Origin: Marinobacter sediminum
GTDB taxonomy: Bacteria; Pseudomonadota; Gammaproteobacteria; Pseudomonadales; Oleiphilaceae
Direction: 5' to 3'
Assembly: GCF_023657445.1 (NCBI RefSeq)
Contig: NZ_JAGTWY010000001.1
Coordinates: 620,001-684,000 of the forward strand
Length of the DNA stretch: 64,000 nucleotides
The notes under the pieces are model-generated. The model was not told the origin of the DNA, did not search any database, and worked only from the letters and a program-made list of their open reading frames with translations. A program made the translations under genes and the position numbers. Below are positions 1 through 9,874 of this stretch, one piece after another; the first letter of the stretch is position 1, and every line of letters starts with the position of its first letter.

Positions 1-489
1 CGAGCCTTGGCGCCACAAGGTGGCAACTCTGATACCAGTAAGGTTGCGGTGATAGAGCCAGCTGGCGATCAAAGCATTACCTCGTTGCGCAAGCTTTACC
101 TGGCCGACTCAGACCGGGAAGCGCTGACGCTTCACCTGAACAGTTTGCTGGAAGTCGCGGGCTGGCGTCAGGATCAGACCATCGTTCAGGTGGATAAGCC
201 GGCCGACGTGGAGTACAGGATCAGTGCTGCAGAGAGCAACATTAATGTCCAGGAAATACGCCGGGACGCCGGTGGCCGGGTTGTTCGTAAAACCCAGTCC
301 ATGTCCGTTTACGGTGTAAACCCGCAGGTTGAGTGGGGCTGTGAAGCGACAGCAGCCGCTTGCTGGATTTACGATCCGAGGGATGGCTCCCGGTTGCTGC
401 AGTTGGCGCTTGATCGTGGGCAGGCCCGCGAAGTTGCCGAAACGCTGGGCCAGCTTATCCGCAACCTTCAGTCGCCAACGGGCGACTGA
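1..489 (+). CDS. Unknown protein, C-terminal part (5' end outside window)
   Basis: The reading frame is open from the first base of the window, so this is the 3' part of a longer gene; the TTG at 7 is only the first possible start inside the window. About 160 residues are visible. I do not recognise a family. It has no obvious membrane segment; the middle resembles a mixed alpha/beta domain, with a short Trp/Cys-containing stretch (EWGCEATAAACWIYD) near residue 115. It ends 6 bases before the stop codon of the leftward AraC regulator, so the two genes are convergent with almost no gap and no clear terminator between them. Confidence 0.55.
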   Translation, partial: RALAPQGGNSDTSKVAVIEPAGDQSITSLRKLYLADSDREALTLHLNSLLEVAGWRQDQTIVQVDKPADVEYRISAAESNINVQEIRRDAGGRVVRKTQSMSVYGVNPQVEWGCEATAAACWIYDPRDGSRLLQLALDRGQAREVAETLGQLIRNLQSPTGD

Positions 490-495
490 AGGCTT

Positions 496-1515
496 TCACT
501 CCGGCAGATTGCCCCGCTCGCCTTCACGATAGGCACCCGGGGTAACACCGGTCCACTTCTTGAAAGCCCGGTGGAAGGTTGATGGCTCGGTGAATCCGAC
601 CTTGCTGGCGATATCGTTGATCGGCAGCTCCTGTCGGCTCAGGTAATAAATCGCCATGTCCCGTCTGAGTAAATCCTTGATCTCCTGAAATGATGTGTTT
701 TCCTGCTTGAGCCGTCGCCGAAGCGTCTGGGGGCTGGTATGCAGTTCGGCCGCAATCCATTCAAAATCCGGCAATGGCCTGGAAAAGTCCCTACCGATGA
801 GTGCGCGAATGCGACCAGTGAAGGTGTTGCTTTCGTCAGGACGGGATAACAGGTCTGCCGGCGAAGTTTTGAGAAACTGCCGCATTTCAGATTTATCGCG
901 AATGACCGGCGCCGAGAGAAATCGCTTGTCGAAGGTCAAAGCGGTGCGGTCTGATCCGAATTCCAGCGGGCAGTGGAAGATGTGGCGGTATTCGTCACCA
1001 TGAGGCGGTCGGGGGTAATCAAATTCCGCTTTTTCCAGTTCCACCGGCTGGCCAATCAGCCAGCTTCCCAGGCGGTGCCAGATAACCAGGATGCTTTCCC
1101 GTAGAAAGTAATTCGGATCGTGTATTTCACCTTCAATGCGAGTTACCAGTTGGGCATTTTCACCGCCGGTTTCCAGCTCCATGGCAATCATGGGGTCAAA
1201 CAATCGGGAGAACTGGAACGCTTGGCGATAGACCGCCTCGAGATTGGGGCAGTCGATGACCAGGGCGCACATGGTCGCAAATGTGCCGCTGCGGGCGCGC
1301 CTGGGGCCAAAACCCATGAACTCGTCACTTAACCTGTTCCAGAGTACCTGCATTAAATGACTGAACTGGTCACTGCTGACCCGTGCCATTTCGATACGCA
1401 GAAGATCCGGAGATATGCCTGCTTCCTTCAGCATCTCCAGAGTATCAAAGCCAAGATCCTCCGCTCCGACCAGAGCGGCCTGAACAAAGTGTCTTGAAAC
1501 CGTCAGGTTGGACAT
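496..1515 (-). CDS. AraC-family transcriptional regulator
   Basis: A DNA-binding regulator of about 339 residues. The N-terminal ~200 residues look like the arabinose-binding-type domain found in OruR/ArgR-like AraC proteins. The C-terminal ~90 residues hold two helix-turn-helix motifs: the first around IAAELHTSPQTLRRRLKQE and the second around INDIASKVGFTEPSTFHRAF, followed by the family signature KKWTGVTPGAYR. The frame extends further upstream to 1659, but that extension has low similarity to any family start; ATG at 1515 (MSNLTV) or 1527 (MASDMSN) is more likely, neither with a strong ribosome site. It is divergent from the CoA transferase at 1708 across about 190 bases, which suggests, by inference, that it controls that gene. 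Confidence 0.85.
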   Translation of the reverse strand: MSNLTVSRHFVQAALVGAEDLGFDTLEMLKEAGISPDLLRIEMARVSSDQFSHLMQVLWNRLSDEFMGFGPRRARSGTFATMCALVIDCPNLEAVYRQAFQFSRLFDPMIAMELETGGENAQLVTRIEGEIHDPNYFLRESILVIWHRLGSWLIGQPVELEKAEFDYPRPPHGDEYRHIFHCPLEFGSDRTALTFDKRFLSAPVIRDKSEMRQFLKTSPADLLSRPDESNTFTGRIRALIGRDFSRPLPDFEWIAAELHTSPQTLRRRLKQENTSFQEIKDLLRRDMAIYYLSRQELPINDIASKVGFTEPSTFHRAFKKWTGVTPGAYREGERGNLPE

Positions 1516-1707
1516 GTCACTCGCCATTCCATAAAAACGAAACCCATCATAAAACCCCCGCGGAACAATGCAACCGAAGTCCTGTCCGCCAACTGTAAGA
1601 ATCGGCCAATAGGAATGACGTAAGCTGCAGTTGGCCCCGCCGGAAAAACCGGGCAGCATGAGACATCACGATAAAACCGACAAAAACAGACATGAAAGGA
1701 GTGAACC

Positions 1708-2829
1708 ATGGCCGGACCCTTGACCTCACTAAAAGTCCTGGACTTCAGTACCTTATTGCCGGGGCCTTACGCCACCATGATGCTGGCCGATATGGGGGCG
1801 GATGTGTTGCGGGTGGAGGCGCCGGACAGGGTGGATCTGACCCGGGTAATGCCACCACATGATGCCGGCGTGAGCACGGCCCATGGCTTTCTGAGCCGTG
1901 GCAAGAAGTCACTCGGGCTCAACCTGAAAGAGGAGGGGAGCAGGGAGAAAATTCTGGAGCTGGTCAAACACTACGACGTTGTCGTCGAACAGTTCCGCCC
2001 AGGCGTGATGGACCGGCTTGGTATTGGCTATGAAGCCCTCAAAGCGATAAACCCTCGCATCATCTATTGCTCCATTACCGGTTACGGCCAGACCGGCCCC
2101 TACAAGGACCGCGCGGGCCACGACATCAATTATCTCTCCCTGGCGGGCGTCAGCAGCCACTGTGGCCGAGCCGACAGCGGACCGCCACCCATGGGTATTC
2201 AGATTGCGGATGTGGCTGGCGGTTCGCACCATGCCGTTATGGGCATCCTGGCTGCGGTAATACACCGACAGCAGACCGGAGAAGGGCAGTTTGTTGATAT
2301 CAGCATGACCGATGCTGCCTTTGCGCTGAACGCCATGGCCGGGGCGGCCTGCCTGGCTGGAGGCCAGGAGCAGAAGCCAGAGAGCGCGTTGCTCAACGGG
2401 GGCTCCTTTTACGACTACTACCAGACCAGCGACGGTCGTTGGCTCTCGGTGGGCAGCCTTGAGCCCCAATTCGCTTCCCGCCTGTTCCACACCCTCGGGA
2501 TTTCTGAGGTTAATAGCCTAGCCATGAGCCAGAATCCTGAGCATCAGCAACACCTGAAAATGGTTCTGAAAGAAAAAATTGCTGAGAAACCGCTGGCTGA
2601 GTGGCAGGAGATTTTTGCTGATCAGGATGCCTGCGTGGAGCCGGTGCTGACGATTTCCGAGGCGGCTGAGCATCCACAGCTCAAGGCCCGGGAAATGGTG
2701 ATCGGCGTTGATCGAGGAGACGGTACTCAACAAATGCAGATCGGGTTCCCGATTAGATTCGAGAAAACGGCCGCCACAGCGGATTGGGTGGGGAAGCCGC
2801 TGGGTTCTGATAACGAGGAATTTCTTTGA
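1708..2829 (+). CDS. CaiB/BaiF (class III) CoA transferase, alpha-methylacyl-CoA racemase type
   Basis: A 373-residue protein of the class III CoA-transferase family, which moves CoA between acids or, in the racemase branch, inverts the 2-methyl centre of branched acyl-CoAs. The start LTSLKVLDFSTLLPGPYATM and ADMGADVLRVE are hallmarks of the fold. The sequence AGHDINY puts His138 and Asp139 in the place of the racemase catalytic His, and Asp168 (IADVAGG) lies 30 residues later, the spacing of the catalytic His/Asp pair in the M. tuberculosis racemase. This favours racemase over transferase, but substrate cannot be read from sequence. AAAGGA lies 7 bases before the ATG. It is divergent from the AraC-type regulator. 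Confidence 0.88.
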   Translation: MAGPLTSLKVLDFSTLLPGPYATMMLADMGADVLRVEAPDRVDLTRVMPPHDAGVSTAHGFLSRGKKSLGLNLKEEGSREKILELVKHYDVVVEQFRPGVMDRLGIGYEALKAINPRIIYCSITGYGQTGPYKDRAGHDINYLSLAGVSSHCGRADSGPPPMGIQIADVAGGSHHAVMGILAAVIHRQQTGEGQFVDISMTDAAFALNAMAGAACLAGGQEQKPESALLNGGSFYDYYQTSDGRWLSVGSLEPQFASRLFHTLGISEVNSLAMSQNPEHQQHLKMVLKEKIAEKPLAEWQEIFADQDACVEPVLTISEAAEHPQLKAREMVIGVDRGDGTQQMQIGFPIRFEKTAATADWVGKPLGSDNEEFL

Positions 2830-2942
2830 GTAAAAACGTGAATAACTGTTCAGTCCTACTGGTCGAAATTTGACCATCTGCTAGCTTTATTAGTGTCACC
2901 AATAACGGTGAATCCGTAGTGAACAAGTATAAGGATGACACT

Positions 2943-5603
2943 ATGAAGATTAGGAAAAAACTGACGGGGCAGCGCCTACGTGCCTTTGCACTTGCACTGC
3001 TAGGGAGCACGATGCTGGCGGGCTGTTTTGACGGTGACAGCTCCTCCGGCTCATCTGAATCGTCTGTGGATACCAACCTCTTCCCGGCGGATGGGACGCT
3101 GAGCGCTAATATTCGCCGTACGACGGGGGGAGTGCCACACGTAACCGCCGACAATCTGAAATCGGCGGCATTTGGGAATGGCTATGCCCAGGCACAGGAT
3201 AATGTGTGCATGCTGGCGGAAGCAATCGTGAAGGCCCGCAGTGAGAGGGCGAAATACTTCGGTCCGGGGCCAGATGACATCAACATCATTAATGACTTCA
3301 GCTTCAAAGCCCAGAAGATTCTGAGCGGGGCTGAAGCTGAGTTCCCCTCCCTTACCGATGAATCCCGGGCGCTAATAGAGGGTTTTACGGCAGGGTACAA
3401 TAAATATATATCCGAGACAGATCCAGCAGATTTGCCCGTTGAATGTAGAGGTCAGCCTTGGGTTAAAGAGATATCACCAGTTGACCTTTTGGCGCACTAT
3501 CGGGTCGTGGGTCAGTACGCCAGTGGCGCATTATTTGCCACAGGGGCGATATTCGTGGCGGTCCCTCCAGAGGAGTCGCCTAACCCTACGCCGGTGATTA
3601 GTGCGACTGGCGCGGAGCAAGAAGCCTTTTTCAAGCAAGTGGCTGTCAATGCAGGAAATAATGCCGGCGAGATTGAAAACTTTCAGGATACGGGCTTGGC
3701 AAGTAATGCCTGGGGTGTTGGTAGTGACCTGACAGAAAATGGTAAAGGTGCGCTGCTTGCAAACCCTCACTTTCCGTATACTGGGCATCGCAGGTTCTAT
3801 CAAGTTCAGATGACGGTTCCTGGGTACCTTAATGCGATGGGAGCAGGCCTTCTGGGGACGGCAGTCCCTTTGATCAACTTCAATGAGAACCTTGGCTGGT
3901 CCCATACCGTTACGACAAGCCGTCGCTTTACCCTCTACGAGTTGACGCTCAAGGATGGGGACAACCTCGTTTATATAAAAGATGGTGAGGAAAAGCCGAT
4001 TACATCAGAGACCTTCCAGATTGAGGTATTCGATGGCTCTCCAAATCCAGTTGTCCTAGAGAAGACCTTTTACTACTCCGAGTATGGTCCGATGGTTTCC
4101 GCCAATGCCATAACTGACGGCGGATTGCCTGCATGGGGATCCAGCGGTACTGCGTACACCTATCGAGATGCTAATGCCAGTACTACCAGGCTTCTGGATA
4201 CCTGGTTGCAGATGAGTCGGGCCTCTACGCTTGCGGAATTCCAGAATGTTTTCAGGAACTGCGGATCTACTCTCTGGACCAATTCGACCTATGCTGACGA
4301 TCAGGGTAATGCTTTTTATATCGACAGCAGCTCTGTTCCGAATCTTTCCGATGCGACGCTTGCGGTCATTCAATTTAAGCGTCAGGCAAGTCCTGAATAT
4401 AATCAGCTTTTTGAGGGTGGCCTGACTTTACTGGATGGCGATACCTCAAGAGACGATTGGGTAGAGGGCGAATGTGGTGGACTGGTTCCATACGAAGATA
4501 AGCCGAAGCTGCTGAGAACTGATTGGGTACAGAATTCGAATGACAGCTACTGGTCCACTAATCCTGATCAATTCCTGACTGGATATTCTCCGATGTTCGG
4601 GCCCGAAGAGTCGGCCCTGGGTCCCCGTACCCGCCTTGGTATCTCAATGTTGAAAAACCCAATGTCACCGGGCACGGTTTCACCGACCGCTCCGCTTCCT
4701 GCGGGTCAAGATGGCAAGTTTGGGGCCCTGGATCTCATCAATGTCATCTACAATAACCGCGCATGGTACGCCGACCAGTTCCTACAGGAGCTTCGGGCCA
4801 GATGCACTACGATAGGAGCTACGCCAGTTAATTTGCCGGAAGGTGGATCTCGGACGGTAGATCAGGCGTGCGGCGTCCTGCAATCCTGGGATGGTTTATA
4901 CAACGTTGACAGCGTAGGCGCTCATGTCTATCGGGTCTTTATTGCCAACTATCGACGAAGCTTTAGTTCTGACCTGACGGTTGCCTTTGATCCTGCAGAT
5001 CCTGTAGGGACACCCTCAACCCCTTCAAGTAGCAACGCGGGAACGGCCGATGACGTTATGCTTCGGGCACTTGCGGTGGGGCTAAATGCGCTGGATCAGG
5101 TCAACATCGCGTATGACGCGGATCTGGGATCGGTTCAGTACTATCAGCCCTCGGGTGGTGCTCTGCCGGGGTTGGCGGGAGGAAGCCTGAGCGGCGGAAC
5201 GCCTACAGACCTCGGAGCTTCTTTTCCTTGGCATGGGGGAGACGGATCTATTGATGGCACGTTCAATGCCATTGGAGTCGTAACCGATCCGTTCCTCGAG
5301 GATACGCGCTTTCCTCGCGTTGCACCCAGTATCATTGACAACACTGCAGGTCTTTCGACGACCAACGAGGAAGGTTGGAAAATGGCACGTGGAACGAGTT
5401 GGCACTTTGGCCTGGAGTTTACCGACAACGGTCCAGAGGCATACGGTCTGATCAGCTATTCCCAGTCGACAGACTTTGAGTCTCCCTTCTTCAATGACCA
5501 GAGTTTGCGATACTCAGAGAAGAGCTTCAGACCAATCCTGTTCAAGGCGGAGGACGTGGAAGCAAATCTTTTGCCGCAGGGGGAAGTGACCATTACCGAC
5601 TAG
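2943..5603 (+). CDS. Penicillin acylase family lipoprotein (acyl-homoserine-lactone acylase type)
   Basis: An 886-residue Ntn-hydrolase of the penicillin amidase family, which cleaves amide bonds of beta-lactams or acyl-homoserine lactones. ATG 2943 is chosen over the GTG at 2919 because AAGGA sits just upstream and the protein then opens with a lipoprotein signal (basic start, hydrophobic run, lipobox LAGC with Cys28). The autocatalytic nucleophile is expected at Ser254 in ASNAWGVG, the start of the beta chain after removal of a spacer; NPHFPYTGHR and NENLGWSHT downstream are typical of the family. Whole-protein likeness to PvdQ/QuiP-type acylases is from memory of the family, so quorum quenching is an inference. 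It is a single gene, convergent with the lipase and sharing a bidirectional terminator. Confidence 0.85.
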   Translation: MKIRKKLTGQRLRAFALALLGSTMLAGCFDGDSSSGSSESSVDTNLFPADGTLSANIRRTTGGVPHVTADNLKSAAFGNGYAQAQDNVCMLAEAIVKARSERAKYFGPGPDDINIINDFSFKAQKILSGAEAEFPSLTDESRALIEGFTAGYNKYISETDPADLPVECRGQPWVKEISPVDLLAHYRVVGQYASGALFATGAIFVAVPPEESPNPTPVISATGAEQEAFFKQVAVNAGNNAGEIENFQDTGLASNAWGVGSDLTENGKGALLANPHFPYTGHRRFYQVQMTVPGYLNAMGAGLLGTAVPLINFNENLGWSHTVTTSRRFTLYELTLKDGDNLVYIKDGEEKPITSETFQIEVFDGSPNPVVLEKTFYYSEYGPMVSANAITDGGLPAWGSSGTAYTYRDANASTTRLLDTWLQMSRASTLAEFQNVFRNCGSTLWTNSTYADDQGNAFYIDSSSVPNLSDATLAVIQFKRQASPEYNQLFEGGLTLLDGDTSRDDWVEGECGGLVPYEDKPKLLRTDWVQNSNDSYWSTNPDQFLTGYSPMFGPEESALGPRTRLGISMLKNPMSPGTVSPTAPLPAGQDGKFGALDLINVIYNNRAWYADQFLQELRARCTTIGATPVNLPEGGSRTVDQACGVLQSWDGLYNVDSVGAHVYRVFIANYRRSFSSDLTVAFDPADPVGTPSTPSSSNAGTADDVMLRALAVGLNALDQVNIAYDADLGSVQYYQPSGGALPGLAGGSLSGGTPTDLGASFPWHGGDGSIDGTFNAIGVVTDPFLEDTRFPRVAPSIIDNTAGLSTTNEEGWKMARGTSWHFGLEFTDNGPEAYGLISYSQSTDFESPFFNDQSLRYSEKSFRPILFKAEDVEANLLPQGEVTITD

Positions 5604-5622
5604 CGTGAATTAATAAGCTCTG

Positions 5623-5700
5623 GGGGTATCTACCCCGGGCTTCTATTAAACCTACAGATTTTGGTAGATAAAAAAAGGGACGGCAGTTGCCGTCCCTTTT
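5623..5700. terminator. Bidirectional terminator between acylase and lipase genes
   Basis: The main hairpin is at 5673-5700: AAAAGGGACGGCA, two bases, TGCCGTCCCTTTT, a perfect 13-bp stem with A-run before and T-run after, so it can stop transcription from both convergent genes. A smaller inverted repeat, GGGGTA-TC-TACCCC (5623-5636), lies upstream on the acylase side. Confidence 0.85.
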
Positions 5701-5715
5701 CTTTTACTTGGTTTC

Positions 5716-8610
5716 TCAGTTTTGCTGAACGATTTCAGTGATATCCGGATCGAGGCCGGCTGCGTTGGGAACCACCGCAGTACCCATCGTAGAGATCACG
5801 CTGGCGGTTTCCGTCACCATCTCTGTAAACACTCTTACATCCAAAGGTCCGCCTTGGGGCAGAACTGGTGTACCGTGGGTGCCTTCGAGATAACGGGTGA
5901 TTGCCGCATTATCCAGCGCTACAGGAACGCCATCCCCCGTTACTGGCGTCGCGCCCAGTAACCTAGCAAAAGGCTCGGTGCCAGACAGGTAGGCCTCGAA
6001 CGCCTCACCAAGCGGGTTGGTTAGTGGATCATTTGGAATTACCTGATCGCCATTCACTTGCGAGAGCACCACCTTGGAAGTAGCCAGATCGTCAGCAAAG
6101 TTGATCGGATCGGCAGAGTCCAGAGCGGCCTGGAAAACGTTGAAGTATGTTTCCAAGTTGGCATCCCCTTGCTCAAGTCCGGCAGCAACTTGCAGGCCCC
6201 CGAGAATAGCCGGAGCAAATGCTGGTGAGTTTTCTAGCAAGCGAACAATACCTGCGCCTGGCGTCAGCAACTGGGTTGCAACGATATCGTCCGCGGTCTC
6301 AGCCGAATTATTGGCAACAGCAACGAACGGCGCGCCGACGATGGTTCCAAGTGAGTGGCCCGTGAAGTAAACCTGAGTTGCATCAAGGTCAGCACCGGCG
6401 GTGCCATCGAAGTCGAGGCCGCCGAGAGATTCACGCAGATTCAGCAAGTCGAGAACCGCTTGACGGTTCTTGTCACGGGAATTGGTGAAGTTGGTCAAAT
6501 TGATGAACAGGCTTCCGGACTCACCAGCGGTGGCCGTCATTGGCACTGGCTGGTTGGCGGCGCCTGCCGTGAAGTCAAAGTGACGCTCGTTCTCTGTTTT
6601 GGCAAGCCCAGGAACGGTGCTGCCCGCATTCGCTACGGTGTTTTCGAACGAGCGCAGGCTACGGATCGCCGGGTCTAGAAGTGCGGCATCTTGAATGGAG
6701 ATTCCACCAACCAAATCGCTGATCGTACCCCCAGCAGCGACACTGGTTACTATTGAAGCTGCGGTTGCGGCATCAATCGACTGTGCTTCTGCATCAGCTT
6801 CAACTGCTGCGATAACAAAGCCGATCGCAATCTGACCCGCAATCACCGCATTGATGTTGGTTTCGTTCGGCGCCAAGGACTCGGGGAGTCCGCTGTCCTG
6901 ACCGACAGTCAGTAATTGGGTGGCCAATGCCTGCTGGTCTTCAACGCTGAAGGGGGTAACACCGTGCAGAGGCTGGTCAATTGCCACTACGGCAACGTTG
7001 GCATTCTTTGCGAGAGCGCTACCAAAGGTCAGGGCGGCACTTCGGTCGGTGGTAATGCCGTGCTGATAAATCACCGTTTCAAGAGCTGTGGAGCCATCGT
7101 AAGAAGCCGGATATAGGATGAAAACCGGTATAGAGAGCGCATCGCTTGTCGCATCCGGGAAGGGGAAGCGGTAGTTGACGACGTCACTGACCGATGCGTC
7201 CGATTGAGCAAGTTGAACACCAAGTTGGTCACCGATGTTCGATGCTGCAACCAGGTCAGCGGTGAAATCGCTTGAATTGATTACCGCACCCTCAGCTTCT
7301 GTTTGGCCTGTTGGTATGCCCAGATAGTAAGGCAGGTCGATTGTGCCCTGGACGATATTGACGTCACCAAAATCAACAAACTGATCTGTAATGGCGGATA
7401 CCTGAGTTACGTCTTGTGGCGCACCAAAAGTCGCGCTGCTACTCCGGTCTCCCGGATTTGGAAGAAGAGCACCAAGGCCAGCATTCAGAGCTGCAGCTGT
7501 TTGATCGGCATTTGAAGCAGCCTCGGCAGTATTTGCCGCATCCAGTAAATCCAAGAAGTCTGTTACGTCATTTGCGAGTGCCTGCTTGACGCCTGCCACG
7601 CGAGCGGCACCGGCAACTGTATCCCGGAAGAAAGTCGTTGGATCAGCAATATACTTCAGCACCTCCTCGTCATTGGAGGTCGTAAAGCTGTAAGACAGCG
7701 CAATATCGTCAGCACTCAGCGGTGTCGGGCGGGTTGTGTTGTTTACGCCGAAATAGCTGCTTGCAACAGTTTCCCAGAAGCTGTTGATAATTGTGCGAAC
7801 AGGAGCCAGCGAAGAAGTGCCCAGTGGCTGGTTTTCGTCGGTTAAGTTGCTGTACGTCGGGGAGGCGACAATAGGGTCGCCATTAATATCCGTTACTTCC
7901 GTGGTTACAACAACCAAATAGCGTTTTTTGGGATCAAGAGGAACAGTAGGGTGAATCCGGATGGCGGAAGTGCCATCGAGCTCTACAACTTCATGTGTGT
8001 AGGTCGGATTCTGAGCCAGGCCCGCCAAGTAGGCGCCGGCTGCCGCTTGGTCTCGCCCTTCAAGATCCAGTGGCAGGGCTCCTGCAGCTACCTGCGCAGT
8101 GATTGCAAGCGGGACTGTGGGTGGTTCACCCATACCGAGGCCTTGAACCGGGTCGCCACTTGCGTACTCCAGTTCGATCAGGAATACGTTCTGATTCGGG
8201 TTGGGCGCAGGCACGGGCCCGGATTCTGAATTCACGATTATGAACGGACGAGAATCTACGGAGTCGGGGTCAATCTGCCCATTCAAACGCACAACGGCAG
8301 GCGCAACTGTTGATGCACCGCTGAGCCTATTGAGCGCGCTGGTGACAGGGGGGGTAGTGTCTGCAACACTAAAGGTCCCATCGGCTTCAATGATGGCCGT
8401 ACTCGGGTCATCGGATTTGAATATGAGGTCGTTCGGAAGAGGCAGCTCACTGGTCACAGGATTGAAAATTGGCCAGGTCTTACCAGTGAAGTCAGGGTTG
8501 GAAATCTTATAGTCCGGATTAGCATTCGCCCCCGTTTCGCCACTATCAAAGCAGCCTGTAAGTCCAAGGGAAGACGCCACGGCAAGACTTATTAGAGTTT
8601 TCTTGAACAT
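5716..8610 (-). CDS. Pla-1/cef family extracellular lipase (lipoprotein)
   Basis: A 964-residue secreted lipase/phospholipase of the Pla-1/cef (VolA-like) family. The frame is open to 8745, but ATG 8610 gives a clear lipoprotein signal (MFKKTLISLAVASSLGLTGC, Cys20) and is preceded by AGGAAAAGG. The N-terminal third matches the bacterial virulence-factor lipase N-domain (SNPDFTGKTWPIFNPVTSELPLPNDLIF region). The alpha/beta-hydrolase core follows: YQHGITTDRS (oxyanion strand) and GHSLG with the nucleophile at Ser753. In VolA-type proteins this enzyme is surface-exposed and releases fatty acids from phospholipids; that role here is inferred. The protein is rich in Ala, Asp and Asn. It stands alone, convergent with the acylase gene. 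Confidence 0.88.
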   Translation of the reverse strand: MFKKTLISLAVASSLGLTGCFDSGETGANANPDYKISNPDFTGKTWPIFNPVTSELPLPNDLIFKSDDPSTAIIEADGTFSVADTTPPVTSALNRLSGASTVAPAVVRLNGQIDPDSVDSRPFIIVNSESGPVPAPNPNQNVFLIELEYASGDPVQGLGMGEPPTVPLAITAQVAAGALPLDLEGRDQAAAGAYLAGLAQNPTYTHEVVELDGTSAIRIHPTVPLDPKKRYLVVVTTEVTDINGDPIVASPTYSNLTDENQPLGTSSLAPVRTIINSFWETVASSYFGVNNTTRPTPLSADDIALSYSFTTSNDEEVLKYIADPTTFFRDTVAGAARVAGVKQALANDVTDFLDLLDAANTAEAASNADQTAAALNAGLGALLPNPGDRSSSATFGAPQDVTQVSAITDQFVDFGDVNIVQGTIDLPYYLGIPTGQTEAEGAVINSSDFTADLVAASNIGDQLGVQLAQSDASVSDVVNYRFPFPDATSDALSIPVFILYPASYDGSTALETVIYQHGITTDRSAALTFGSALAKNANVAVVAIDQPLHGVTPFSVEDQQALATQLLTVGQDSGLPESLAPNETNINAVIAGQIAIGFVIAAVEADAEAQSIDAATAASIVTSVAAGGTISDLVGGISIQDAALLDPAIRSLRSFENTVANAGSTVPGLAKTENERHFDFTAGAANQPVPMTATAGESGSLFINLTNFTNSRDKNRQAVLDLLNLRESLGGLDFDGTAGADLDATQVYFTGHSLGTIVGAPFVAVANNSAETADDIVATQLLTPGAGIVRLLENSPAFAPAILGGLQVAAGLEQGDANLETYFNVFQAALDSADPINFADDLATSKVVLSQVNGDQVIPNDPLTNPLGEAFEAYLSGTEPFARLLGATPVTGDGVPVALDNAAITRYLEGTHGTPVLPQGGPLDVRVFTEMVTETASVISTMGTAVVPNAAGLDPDITEIVQQN

Positions 8611-8751
8611 GGGTGGAACCTTTTCCTGTTGTTGTGTCGTTATGTTCGGCAGCTGACGGGGCCGGTCTGATCCGGTAAGCCCGATGTCAGTGGCCTGTTC
8701 TGCTTGAAACTGGTGTCTGAAATTTTGGCCAGCGCTGTGAGCCAATTTCTG

Positions 8752-8780
8752 TATCTATGACTATAGCGACAGTATGGCAA
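8752..8780 (-). promoter_or_regulatory. Candidate promoter of the lipase gene
   Basis: On the minus strand TTGCCA (8780-8775) is followed after 17 bases by TAGATA (8757-8752), which would start transcription near 8745, about 135 bases before the lipase ATG. It lies in the 306-base gap between the lipase start (8610) and the crotonase stop (8917); the rest of the gap shows only a short inverted repeat GCCCAC/GTGGGC at 8882-8907 beyond the crotonase stop. The hexamers are only moderate matches. Confidence 0.35.
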
Positions 8781-8916
8781 GTGTTGATCAGCCGAAAGTG
8801 TGATTCTGACCCTTTAAACCCTCCCCGCACGATTGGAGTTTGGCTATTGAGAAAAATAGTTGGGAGTTAACGGTTTGTCGAGCCCACCGGACGGCTTTCC
8901 AGTGGGCCGGGCGCTG

Positions 8917-9690
8917 CTATTTGAAAGCCGAGAAATCGGGCTTGCGCTTTTCCATGAAAGCTTTGATGGCCTCTGCGGCTTCCGGCGACTTGAGCCGTTC
9001 TGCAAAGAGTTCACCTTCGGCCAGCATGGCGCTCCTGAGGTCGTCATGGGTTGACCGGCTGAGCAGTTCCTTGGTTGCGCGGATAGCCGCCGGGGCCTGG
9101 GCGGCGAGCCGCTTGCAGGTTTCCAGCGCCTCGGCTTCCGTTTGAACCGAGTCACAGATCCGGCTGATGAGGCCCAGGCGATAGGCATCATCGGCCGTGA
9201 ATGCGTCGCCCAGCATCAATAATTCCGCCGCCCGGACACGGCCCAGCCAGGACGGGAGCAGCAGGCTTGAACCACCCTCGGGGCAAAGTCCCAGGTTGGC
9301 AAAAGGCATCTGGAACCGGGCATTCTGACCAGCAAAGACCATATCGCAATGCAGCAGCATGGTGGTGCCAATGCCCACGGCTGGTCCGTTCACTGCTGCA
9401 ACAACGGGTTTGGTGGTGTTGGCCAGCAGTAAAAGGAAGCGGCCAACAGGTGTGTCCTGGAATGCGCCCGGCAGGCCCTGGGCAAAATCGCTCAGATCAT
9501 TGCCTGCGGTAAAACAGTCGGCGCTGCCGGTAAAGAGTACACAGCGAATATCTGCATCGGCCTGTGCCTGCTCAAGGGCATCGCCAAGGCTGGTGTACAT
9601 GGCGTGGGTCAGGGCGTTTTTGCGGTCCGTCCGGTTGATGCGAACGGTGAGGATCCGGTTATGCTTTTCGGTGAGAATGAGGTCTGTCAC
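8917..9690 (-). CDS. Enoyl-CoA hydratase/isomerase (crotonase) family protein
   Basis: A crotonase-fold protein of about 257 residues, acting on enoyl-CoA esters. The oxyanion-hole segments are visible: ADCFTAGNDLSDF early and VNGPAVGIGTTMLLHCDMVFA in the middle, followed by the usual FANLGLCPEGGSSLLLP stretch. The Glu of the second segment (PEGGSS) matches the position of a catalytic acid in hydratases and isomerases. GTG 9690 is chosen because CTGGAG lies 4 bases upstream; the ATG at 9717 adds nine residues and has no ribosome site. It is a single leftward gene, divergent from fumarase. Exact reaction is unknown: beta-oxidation or an isomerase role are both possible. Confidence 0.85.
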   Translation of the reverse strand: MTDLILTEKHNRILTVRINRTDRKNALTHAMYTSLGDALEQAQADADIRCVLFTGSADCFTAGNDLSDFAQGLPGAFQDTPVGRFLLLLANTTKPVVAAVNGPAVGIGTTMLLHCDMVFAGQNARFQMPFANLGLCPEGGSSLLLPSWLGRVRAAELLMLGDAFTADDAYRLGLISRICDSVQTEAEALETCKRLAAQAPAAIRATKELLSRSTHDDLRSAMLAEGELFAERLKSPEAAEAIKAFMEKRKPDFSAFK

Positions 9691-9874
9691 GGGGTCTCCA
9701 GGGGAATTTCTTGTCATTTGATTAGGATCGTACCTTTTCTTGCCGCCGTTTTTTACTGTTTTCGTGGTGGGTTCGCCATCTGTCTGATCCCTCGCGTTGG
9801 CGTTTTTCTGGTAAACTCTCGCATCCCGATTTTCCGATCACACGATAAAACGATACCAAGCTGATGAGGCGCCT

